DNA of 64,000 bases from Exobasidium rhododendri (Eukaryota > Basidiomycota > Exobasidiomycetes > Exobasidiales > Exobasidiaceae): contig CP110631.1 in assembly GCA_026210745.1 (NCBI GenBank), positions 3,534,001-3,598,000 on the forward strand, given 5' to 3'. The notes beneath the pieces were generated by a model. It was not told where the DNA came from. It saw only the letters and a list, made by a program, of their open reading frames with translations, and did no database searches. Positions 44,668-53,649 of the stretch are shown piece by piece. A program made the position numbers and the translations under genes. Positions within the stretch are counted from its first letter, which is position 1; every line of letters starts with the position of its first letter.

Positions 44668-45485
44668 CTACATGACGACGCACTTTTTGTTTTTCTCTTT
44701 CCTCTCCTTCTTCTCTCTGCCATTCTGGCCTCCTCCGTTGGCAGCTTCGAAAGCCCTGCATTGTCGCACGATATCGGCAAAAATCTCCTCTACGTTGATC
44801 TTCTTTCGAGCCGATGCTTCATAGTAAGGCACGTTACCCCATGCTTTTGATAGATTTGTTCCAATCTCCCTTGGAACTTGACGCTCTGATCGTAGATCTG
44901 ATTTGTTCCCCACCAAAACAATGGGCACCTTTTTCGTGGAGTCACGTACAAAAGATGCATGAGCGACTGCTAAGAAGAAACATCGACAATATCAAACACT
45001 CACCCTTGCACTCTTTATCCGCACAATCTGCTCTCGCAGCGGTCCCAGCTCATTGACGCTGCCCAGATGTGTCAAAGAAAAGACCAAGACGAAACCCTCT
45101 CCACTCTTCATATAGAGCTCTTTGAGTGCCATGAATTGCTCTGTACTGAAATTTTTTTTTAAATGGGAAATACTAAAGATCAGTCAATGAGCTCCTCCTC
45201 CCCACGTTTGCATCGGCACACTCACCCCGCAGTATCGAGTATTTCAACGAGACACTTCTGTCCATCTATGACAAGAGTCTTTCTGTATGTGTCCTCTATT
45301 GTGGGGTCATATGTGCTAACGAAGACATTCCGCACAAATTGCACAGTCAAGGCTGATTTACCAACACCTCCGCCTGTAAGGAACAGACGTTTGACCATCA
45401 GATCGTCGACGACAACCCTGGTAAGAGCAAGCATACAATGGAGACAGCACTCACCTCCCATAATCACTACCTTGGTCTCCTTCAT
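44668..45485 (-). CDS. RSR1: Ras-family GTPase Rsr1/Bud1 (Rap1-like)
   Basis: Small GTPase for bud-site selection and cell polarity; its family recruits the Cdc42 exchange factor Cdc24. Exons 45485-45455, 45373-45226, 45145-45004 and 44928-44668 (minus strand) give 193 residues. Motifs: GGGGVGKS P-loop, effector [31 protein letters not shown] in switch II (the Thr after DTAG marks Rap/Rsr1 rather than Ras Gln), LVGNKSDL, and EASARKKIN. The tail is polybasic and ends CVVM, a CAAX box for prenylation. The upstream frame adds only non-ATG codons, so the start is MKETKVV. Three introns, all GTGAGT. The Gly at the Ras codon 11/12 region follows the fungal Rsr1 form. Identification is strong. Confidence 0.92.
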
Positions 45486-46170
45486 ATCTTCTACAATACC
45501 GCTCCGAGGAGCGGGGTTCACTGGTGATCTCGGAGAGGTGAGGATCTATGACGTTAGTCTCCAGGGTAAAATCGTTGCTCTTTCCACTGCTTTCGACTGG
45601 ATTGAGTTGGGCAGATGAGGAGGAGGAGATGGCCGAAGCTGAGAGACGGGATTCGAGGTACAGAGAGCGTGTCGTTACTGCAATGAAGCAAGGTAAAGCA
45701 TTATCTTTCATGCAGGTTTATCCCCTCCTCTCTTTATACGGAGTGTGATCAACACTTGATGCTTTTCCGATGAGCGTAAAATGTCTCTCTTTGCTTTCTT
45801 GATCAGGGACAGGGTGGGAGACTAAGAGAATTTCGCAAGGGAGTGGAAGAATTGCCCCGGTTTTTTGCTCTTAGTCTTGTGTCAGGGTTAGAAGGCAGAA
45901 CCGTCTGATCGCGGTGCACACTACTTACTACCTACCACCACACTACTTTAGCACGCATTTGCCCGTAGAATATGACTTCTTGGGTTTGCCAAAATATCCG
46001 AAACAAGAATTAAAGAGAATTAGAGAATTAAAAAAATTGGCCGTCACACCAATCTCGCACGAAACGCCTCTCGGCCCTCGCCTCTGGGGATCACATACGC
46101 CATAAGGTTGCATCGTGTTTCGCATTCGCACTTTGATCTGCACCTGGAGTGGCTCTCGTGTGGGGAAGCG
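45486..46170. promoter_or_regulatory. Divergent promoter RSR1 / HOS2
   Basis: About 685 bases between opposite starts, with an A/T-rich dip at about 45960-46040. The short frames on either strand do not resemble proteins. No recognised factor site. Confidence 0.4.
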
Positions 46171-47672
46171 ATGGTGGTGCAGAATTACGACACGTATTCC
46201 GACTCCCCTTTCTTCTTTGGTGGGAACCTGGCGTCAGGATCGGGGCAAGCCACTGTCGAAGATGCACAGCATGTGCAGGCTCACTCCAACCCACGAGTCT
46301 GTTACTACTTTCCAAAAGGCGTAGGCGAGTGAGTGGCTCCTCTTGTGATTGCATGTGTAGTGAGGACACATGAGGAGGGGCGACTAGACTAATTCACTTT
46401 GCCATATGACTCGCACACCACCAGGTACCACTACGGGGAGCGACATCCCATGAAACCGGCCCGTCTCAGTCTCACAAACCGTCTGGTCCTTGGCTATGGT
46501 CTACATGAGAAGATGAAGTGTTACACACCAAGACCAGCCACCAAGGAAGAGCTGGAATGGTTCCATGATAGTGATTATGTCAACTTCCTCAGTACAGTGA
46601 CACCAACCACACCTTTGACTTCTGCCTTCACACGCTTCAATTTCGCCGATGATTGTCCCGTATTTGACGGAATATATGAATTCTGCAAAGCGTACTCCGG
46701 CGCAAGTCTGGCAGCGGCACGGAAGATCACGTCTGGACAAGCTGATATCGCCATCAACTGGAGCGGTGGGCTGCATCATGCGAAGAAGTTCGAAGCAAGC
46801 GGCTTCTGCTATGTCAATGACATTGTGCTCGCCATCTTAGAATTGCTCCGGTTAGTACTCGCAATAAAGTGTTGGGAGGGGGAGGGAAAAGAAGGACGAG
46901 CTTGCTCACACCTTGCGCGTTTGTTCTACCTCTGATTTGCAGACACCATCCGCGAGTGCTATACATCGATATAGACATACATCATGGTGATGGTGTGCAA
47001 GAGGCGTTTTACAATTCCAATCGAGTCCTCACTGTCTCCTTTCACAAGTACGGCAATGATTTCTTCCCTTGCACCGGCGCACTTAGCGAGATTGGAACGG
47101 CGATTGGCAAGCACTTCTGTTTGAATGTTCCCTTGCAAGATGGCATTGATGATGCAGCGTATGTCGGCCTTTTCAAGTCGATTATCGAACCTAGCATCAC
47201 CACCTTTCGACCGGAATCGATTGTACTACAATGTGGCGCCGATTCGCTTGGTTTAGATCGATTGGGCTGCTTTAACCTAAGTATCGCAGCTCATGGAGAG
47301 TGTGTTCGATTTGTCAAGTCGTTCAATTTACCACTTATCGTCTTGGGTGGTGGCGGATACACTATCCGAAATGTTGCTCGATGTTGGACTTATGAGACGG
47401 CTGTCTTGACCGGCTGTAATGTTCCCGATCAATTACCAGTAACGCCCTACCTTGAATTCTTCTCTCCGACGTATCGATTGCACGAACCTCTGCAGACCAG
47501 AGTGGAGAACAACAATTCCAGAGCGAGCTTGGAGAAGATCCGTCGAGAGTGTCTCGAGCAACTTCGATATCTTCATGGAGCACCAAGCGTTCAGATGCAC
47601 GAATTACCACCAGACCTCAATGGCGCTTGGGTGGAAGAGGAGAATGCGGAAATGAAAGGAAGAGAAGACTGA
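46171..47672 (+). CDS. HOS2: Class I histone deacetylase Hos2/HDAC3 type
   Basis: Zinc-dependent deacetylase, in yeast the catalytic subunit of the Set3 complex. Exons 46171-46328, 46425-46850 and 46943-47672 give 437 residues. The fold signature runs through [17 protein letters not shown], the active site [12 protein letters not shown] (His about 169-170) and [16 protein letters not shown] with zinc ligands. [33 protein letters not shown] and [18 protein letters not shown] follow. The segment [16 protein letters not shown] and the GYGLHEKM region fit Hos2/HDAC3 better than Rpd3. The second intron uses a rare GTTAGT donor. The tail is short and acidic. The start ([10 protein letters not shown]) is the first ATG of an otherwise open frame. 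Class I is certain; the Hos2 subgroup is likely. Confidence 0.92.
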
Positions 47673-47917
47673 GCCGCTTTCTCCAATGAATTTCTGTGAC
47701 ACACGTATACCAGCGAACGAATGGGAAGGGAGCGGGAAGCACAAATAGGGCAAAAAAGGGATGATTTGAGATCAAGTGTAGCCGTCAGATGTACAAATAT
47801 TACAGATTGTGAAATGGAATTTATAGTGTATCATCATCAACGATCGTAGTGGTGACGATTGATGATGGAGGATGATGGTGATGGCGATAAATGCCGTGTT
47901 TGAGCCACGCTTGCTTC
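47673..47917. other. Convergent intergenic region HOS2 / FAS1 gene
   Basis: Short 3' flanks, including a repeated GATGATGG-like stretch near 47830-47885. No gene is seen. Confidence 0.5.
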
Positions 47918-50900
47918 TCACTCCTCCTCACCTTCAAGCGCCTCGGGCAGCCTGATTCGCGCATCCTTGTGCCACCAACTCCAGGCCGCGACACCGATTC
48001 CAGCCAGGACAGCACCGACGAGGAAGGAAGAGAGAGCGATCCAGCCCCATCGGTAGAACCAATTCGGCTCATAAGGCTGCAGAACACCGTCAATTGTCAA
48101 GACGCCTCCGACTCCTTTCGAATTGGTCAATCGTCCTTCCCTCACTTCGGAGTCTGTTCCAATGTCACCCGATCTAGTCTGATCAAGCAAGTGACTCCGT
48201 TTGATCGACAGTGATTCTCTACCGAAGGAGAGAACATTGGCCGAATACTTTCTTCCATCTGTGCCTCTTGTATCCGCCACTCCTACCACCAAGCCGAGCC
48301 CTCGCTCTTCCTTGGTACGAAAGGACAAGGAGTCTCCGTCTTCCTCCACCTTCACCCGGCGAAACGCCAACTTGCCAAAGCTGCTGATTCCCCCGACAGT
48401 CGAATCCAAAAGTGTGAAGAACTGCGAAGTGTCTTTGATGTTCAAAGGTAATTGTGGCGAGTATCCGTCGGGCAGTATCTGATCGGCTGGCGCGGGAATG
48501 ATGTGAAGTTGAACAAGTGCCTTAAGCGCAGGCATATTCTCATAGTAGTACGTCAAGTTGACTCGAGTGAATGCAGCATCGGTGGGGCACAGGACGATAT
48601 AAGACTGTTTCCCGTTTTTGAATAGCTCGTGCCTCTTTCGATGTCGTTTCTCCGCCTTCTTATGCTTTCGTCCGTCGGGAAACTTGCTTTCCGCACCAAG
48701 GAAGTCCATCTGCTGTTCATACGTCGGCGTGCTGGCGTTGAGAATCCATCCGTAGCCTGCCAACTGTATCAGGTCTTTCATCGTACCCGCTTTCGCTCCT
48801 TTCAACAGCTTCTCAATGGTCAGATCTAGTGTGGGTGGCAATTCCACTTGATCAATTTCATGCAAGACACCAGTGCTTGTGAGCATGTCTCCCTTTAGTA
48901 CTCTTGCATTCCTTCCCATGGTCCCCCTTCTGACTTCCACGGTTCCATTGACATTTTTCCCTGCCCGAATTGGAGATCCTTCCAACGTAGGATATCGTGA
49001 GCTTCCTGTCGCAAAGTCTTCCATGTAGACGATTCGATCGATAGCATGGTATTCCATCACCGATCGCAGCTCACTCCGTGGAACGGTCTGGTCTAAAAGC
49101 AAGTACGGCATGGCCAGTCCCAAAGTAGAAAAGGCTTCGTTACGTGGAACGAGGTAAGTGATGGCAGGTGCTCTTTTGATTCCCTTGTCAAGCTCTGCGC
49201 TGAATACAGCTGCCACAAACGTCGACAGGCTCAGCGAAGAGACGGCTGTTTGCAGGGGATTGGCAGGAGGTTGCAGCATCTTGGAGATGAGATAAATAAT
49301 CGAAGGCCCGACTTTGACTGGTGTGGCAATCACATTAGCGTCGTCAAAGCCGACATCGCCGTTGCCTTGTCTGTTTGTGCCCCCCATCGTATCATCACCT
49401 TCTTCCACCACCACAATGATCTTCTGCCTGGCATCCTTCAGCTTCCAGTCGCGCAACTCTGTTCCTAACAGCATTCCATCACTCAAGTTCGCAGGGCTTA
49501 ATTGATCAGGAGTGATGTGATATTTGAGAATCTCCACCAGTTTCGTCCCATTGGCAATAGTAGGTGTCAAGCCTTCCTCCTGTGCGTCAAAGCTTCCCCA
49601 CTTGGTCCTATGGTACAATTCATTTTCGAGCTGTTCTTTCCACCATGTGTCAATGGCGTCGTCTCGCGGAACCATGAACGTCCAAGGCTGCACTCTATGA
49701 TCAGGGTCGTCGTTGTCATGCGGGTCGACATTGATGTAGGACTCAAGACCGGCCATGTGTACAAGCGACACGAATCGACTAGCATTGAGCGCCAGCAAAG
49801 TCTTCTCGACAGACAGTCCCAGATCGCCAAACGGCAACAAGAGATTATCGATGATGTGTATCACACCATTTTCGATGAGCACATCCTCCTCTACCACTCT
49901 GGCTTTTGCCACAAGTAGTGTGCCTTCCGAATCGCTTTCCACCTGAACTTGGCCTCCAAATATGGTCGTCATTTGAACTTTGCCTATCTCTCTGATCTGA
50001 TTGGCATAACCAATGCGCCCCTCGCCGAGTCCTATACCGCTCATATGTTCACCTAGCAGCCGCAGTCTGTCTTGCCTGGCCAAATCCCAATCTCCGGTGA
50101 TGAAGACCTTCTCAACAGCGGTCAACGTCTCAAATGCAGTCTCCGTCGGAAGAAAGAAAGTCGTGTGAGCTGTCTCCGTTAGGCTGTTGAGGAGCGAGTT
50201 GGTGGTGAGATTACGAAGGTACTGCAAGGAAGGGTAATCCCTTAGGATAGTGGCAAAGCTGGGAGGTAAGTCGAGAATACCGTCGACACTGAGGATCACG
50301 CCGCTGTTGCTGGAGTAATTGGCATTGACGACAGTGATCCCACCAAGACCTTTCGAATTTGTTCCTATCTTGACACTTCCCTCTTCAGTCATAGCAATTC
50401 GCACCTTCTGTCCTTCGCCGGCAAGCAGACCACCTCCATCTTCAGCTCCAGGGTGTGGTGGAGAAGTGGGCGGATGAGGTATTGGTCCTGGTCTTGTTGG
50501 TGTATCTAAGGTGCTTCGAGATGGTCGGTGTAGGGTTGTCAACATGATGGCTTCCCCTGGACTGGGCAAGGAGGGCGCACTTCTGGTGTTGATCAGTCCA
50601 CCTGTTGTGAAGTTGTACGGCAACGTGTAGTTGATCATGTGGTAGAGTATTTGTTGTCGTAGGACTGCATTTACGTTGTCCAGGTGACTATCCTGATCAG
50701 TCCATAGTGGTACAATTAGATCCACATCGGAAGTTGACTCGTCCCGCTCAGCTAAGTAGATGGCCCACTCCCAGGCACTCTGTGGTTGATAGAGATCGTC
50801 CGTATATTCGGGTGTGAAGTCTCTGGAGGCCAGTCTCCTCTCCCTTTCCATTTTGGCCTTCTTGGAGATAGCGTCGTCGGTGGGAGCCATGATGGTAAGA

Positions 50901-51148
50901 CCTCGCCCGTCTCCAAATTCTATCAGATTCATCAGAGTGGGTAAAAGTCGAGTCCGCTGAAGCAGGCGGACGAAGATGGTGTGTTCCGGTAAAGAGGCCA
51001 GCACATCGATCAGATTTGGTACTCTAGGTGTGTCCGGGGCATCTTGGGTGATGATGTCTTTATGAGTATGTTGCTTCCCATCGCTGTACCCTGTGAGGGC
51101 GAGGAAGAGCACCGATAGGCCCAAAAAGCTTAGCAGGTGAATACGCAT
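47918..51148 (-). CDS. Multi-domain fasciclin (FAS1) membrane protein
   Basis: Single exon, 1076 residues. A signal peptide (MRIHLLSFLGLSVLFLALTGYS) is followed by a series of FAS1 units, visible from their H1/H2-like patterns. These include FVRLLQRTRLLPTLMNLIEF...TIMAPTDDAI, LNSLTETAHTTFFLPTETAF, FVSLVHMAGLESYI...FMVPRDDAI, TFVAAVF...YLVPRNEAF, and a last one with VLCPTDAAF. Near the C-terminus lies one membrane helix (WIALSSFLVGAVLAGIGVAAWSWW) and a short acidic tail. N-glycosylation sequons such as NYT and NLT are frequent. The build resembles fungal FAS1 proteins of the vacuole or cell surface, such as the yeast Ylr001c type, thought to mediate adhesion or membrane contacts. A TTG-started extension to 51220 was not used. 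The fold is certain; location and role are inferred. Confidence 0.87.
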   Translation of the reverse strand: MRIHLLSFLGLSVLFLALTGYSDGKQHTHKDIITQDAPDTPRVPNLIDVLASLPEHTIFVRLLQRTRLLPTLMNLIEFGDGRGLTIMAPTDDAISKKAKMERERRLASRDFTPEYTDDLYQPQSAWEWAIYLAERDESTSDVDLIVPLWTDQDSHLDNVNAVLRQQILYHMINYTLPYNFTTGGLINTRSAPSLPSPGEAIMLTTLHRPSRSTLDTPTRPGPIPHPPTSPPHPGAEDGGGLLAGEGQKVRIAMTEEGSVKIGTNSKGLGGITVVNANYSSNSGVILSVDGILDLPPSFATILRDYPSLQYLRNLTTNSLLNSLTETAHTTFFLPTETAFETLTAVEKVFITGDWDLARQDRLRLLGEHMSGIGLGEGRIGYANQIREIGKVQMTTIFGGQVQVESDSEGTLLVAKARVVEEDVLIENGVIHIIDNLLLPFGDLGLSVEKTLLALNASRFVSLVHMAGLESYINVDPHDNDDPDHRVQPWTFMVPRDDAIDTWWKEQLENELYHRTKWGSFDAQEEGLTPTIANGTKLVEILKYHITPDQLSPANLSDGMLLGTELRDWKLKDARQKIIVVVEEGDDTMGGTNRQGNGDVGFDDANVIATPVKVGPSIIYLISKMLQPPANPLQTAVSSLSLSTFVAAVFSAELDKGIKRAPAITYLVPRNEAFSTLGLAMPYLLLDQTVPRSELRSVMEYHAIDRIVYMEDFATGSSRYPTLEGSPIRAGKNVNGTVEVRRGTMGRNARVLKGDMLTSTGVLHEIDQVELPPTLDLTIEKLLKGAKAGTMKDLIQLAGYGWILNASTPTYEQQMDFLGAESKFPDGRKHKKAEKRHRKRHELFKNGKQSYIVLCPTDAAFTRVNLTYYYENMPALKALVQLHIIPAPADQILPDGYSPQLPLNIKDTSQFFTLLDSTVGGISSFGKLAFRRVKVEEDGDSLSFRTKEERGLGLVVGVADTRGTDGRKYSANVLSFGRESLSIKRSHLLDQTRSGDIGTDSEVREGRLTNSKGVGGVLTIDGVLQPYEPNWFYRWGWIALSSFLVGAVLAGIGVAAWSWWHKDARIRLPEALEGEEE

Positions 51149-51506
51149 TATGACTCGGATGATGGAGAATGAGGGATCAGCAGTGACCCAATTCGAGTAG
51201 TAGATCTCGATCCAAAACAAGCACCCGTTCGTCCTTGCGTGTGGAAGATGATCAGTGGCGAGGGGCTTCTCGAGTCAAAGAGTCAGGAGCGCAGTTGGAG
51301 TAGGCTGTGTGGTTGCAGCCAGGCACATTTTCCAATTTCAAAAATGTATAAATTTCAGCAGCAGCCGTGCGAGACTGACGTATCATGACATCAAGCCGTG
51401 GCGGCCTTTTTTTTATATATGGCATTCTGTGGAGTCGAGACTTGGGGTTGGTGCCATTTGTGGAGATTTTCCTCCTCCTTCTTCTACTTTGTACGCCACT
51501 GCCTCG
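51149..51506. promoter_or_regulatory. Divergent promoter FAS1 gene / F-box-like gene
   Basis: About 360 bases between opposite starts, with an A/T-rich TTTTTTTTATATATGG stretch near 51407-51422 that could be a TATA element for the F-box-like gene. The plus-strand frame open from 51255 has no ATG until 51507. Confidence 0.4.
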
Positions 51507-53649
51507 ATGAATGTCGATGAGACGACGGAAAGGGCTCTACGTGAGCCTGAGGCAAGAGCGGCGGCTGGTCTGACATCGCTCCCGTCGGAGATCATAGACC
51601 TCATCGCATTCTACTGCGCAAATGACCATCTCCTCGATCCCGAATTTGAGCTGGACCCGGCATATCATCGAGAAATGTACGCTACACCACCGTCCGGTCT
51701 TCTCAACCTCCTTCTACTCAATCGCAGACTTTATTCTCTTCTCAACACCTCCTCGAACCCCGGGCTGTACAGTCGCATCTTTCGCTCGAAATTTGATGCG
51801 AAGGCTATTGCTCGACGGTTTGGATCAGCGGCAGTCAGTACGAGGAGCTTGACAAAAGAGCTGCAGAAGAGATGCATCTGTCTGAAAAGGATACGCAGGG
51901 CAGTCAGTGTCGACAGACTTTATCCGGACGGCTTCAGCGAGCAGAGTAAATTTCAGATGGAGGAGTGTCTCTGGCTGGCATTCATGATGATGATGGAGAA
52001 TGGTGAGGACGGAGAGGAGACTGATGACGCCTAAGTCGACACTAAAATGATTTACTGATTGATGCTCAACGTCGTTTGGCGCCCTATAAGATGGTCTGAA
52101 TATTCTGCAGCTGAGGTGGGCAAGGCTTCGGAAATACCTGACGCTGCATCATTCCGAAGAGATGTTTGAGTCTGCACTACGACCACTCTACCCCGAGGAC
52201 AGTCCTGATAGAGCACTAGCCCTTCATTTATACTACTTGTTATCCGATCCAAGCAAGCTAAGACTGGAAAGCCGGAATGAAAGTGATGAGAGGCTGCTAG
52301 TGCTGCGACCGTTTGTCTTTGCCGCGCATAGGGTGAGTCTGTCGGCAGCGCTGTCTGCAATCTATTCGTTTGCTGACCCCGATCTGCGACTCTGCCCACT
52401 CTTTCCTTCATTCTTCCGTTCATTCATGTTAGTATGAGGCTTACTTTGCTCCCTGGTCTGCCCGGATCCTTCCATTACACACGGAGGAGGGAAGCTCGTT
52501 CGGGCAGGAGACAGGTATGAATCCCTTCCTTGCTGATCTGCGAGTCCGAAGTCGATGCCAAATTATCGAACATTGCGGTCAGAAAGTCACCATTTGTCCT
52601 CCCAACACCACACACGCTGCTTGTTTTGCGTTCTTCAACAAGGTAGAACTGGATCCAGCCGTCACCGGCCTGCCCGGCTTGGAAGAATCGAACGATCTCC
52701 TAGAGGCAGTGGTGGGCAGAGAACGTAATTCAATACTAGAAGAGCGTTTGTCTGCCAAGAATCCGCTGTCGTATGTGTCTAAAGATCACGACCGGGACAT
52801 GCAAAGATTGATGCGTTGCACCTCGCCACAAAAATCACTCGGTCTCAACACAGTCTTTCATCTGGGTACCATGGAAGGTTCTTGGGAAGGGAGATTTGCT
52901 TTCTTCAACTTTGATAGTTACCGAGACATGCTAGGCGGCAAATTGCGAAGCCTCTATGAGGGACAATTTGGGGAGCAACCTCAAGTCTGGAAGATAAAGG
53001 AGCATATTGTGAAGCTGAATGCAAATGAGCCTCCCGGCGGAACAGGAGAGACGTTGAATTCCGGTTACAAGGCCGATAATGACGAGCCGACCGACCGGAA
53101 CGCCATCCCGCTCAGTGAAGTGAAGAAGAAGATGAAGAAATATGATGGTGACGACATTTTCGGCGACCTCTTCACTGACGATCATCCATTCCCTGCATTC
53201 GATGAGGAGGAGCAAGGAGACACGCCCCTGGAGGAGGACAGTAATGAGGATCGTTATGAGATTCTTCTCTCTGGAACAGGTCATTCTGCATGGGGTAGAT
53301 TTACTCTGCGTGGCAGAGTTCGAAGCTGGGATGGAATGCTGACAATGACAAAGGAATATCGACCCGAGAGTAGAGGTCGCTGGCTCTATCGTGGGTATGT
53401 TGTCGCTGGGAATCGAATGGTCGGTCGATGGAGGGATACATTCACGCCAGAAACGATGAGCGGATACGAAGGGTGAGTCATTCTAATCAGGGCACTCGTG
53501 GTGATCAAAGCATGCGCTTGTCGACAGTGGAGCTGACTAGTCACCCCGATCTCGTTGTTCGTAGGTGCTTTTTGCTTCACAAGAGAGAGACTGAGAGAGC
53601 GAATATCGTCAGTTCGTCGTCCATCCAACCCCGCCAGGTAGTTTCATAA
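51507..53649 (+). CDS. F-box-like protein of unknown function
   Basis: Exons 51507-52002, 52091-52332, 52433-53472 and 53565-53649 give 620 residues. Near the N-terminus TSLPSEIIDLIAFYC and LLNLLLLNRRLYSLL follow the F-box pattern, suggesting a Skp1-binding substrate adaptor of an SCF ubiquitin ligase. The rest has no domain I can name; it is conserved-looking (FVFAAHRYEAYFAPWS; GTMEGSWEGRFAFFNF; SGTGHSAWGRFTLRGRVRSW; YVVAGNRMVGRWRDT) and resembles beta-rich C-terminal regions of fungal F-box proteins. The first intron was placed using the acceptor at 52090, which alone keeps frame and gives ENDGLNILQLRWARLRKYL. Its last 41 coding bases overlap the AlkB-like gene on the other strand. F-box is a moderate call; the targets are unknown. 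Confidence 0.7.

Noticed and set aside
51149-51220. Longer start for the FAS1 gene
   Set aside because: It begins at TTG and would bury the signal peptide; the ATG at 51148 gives a normal signal.
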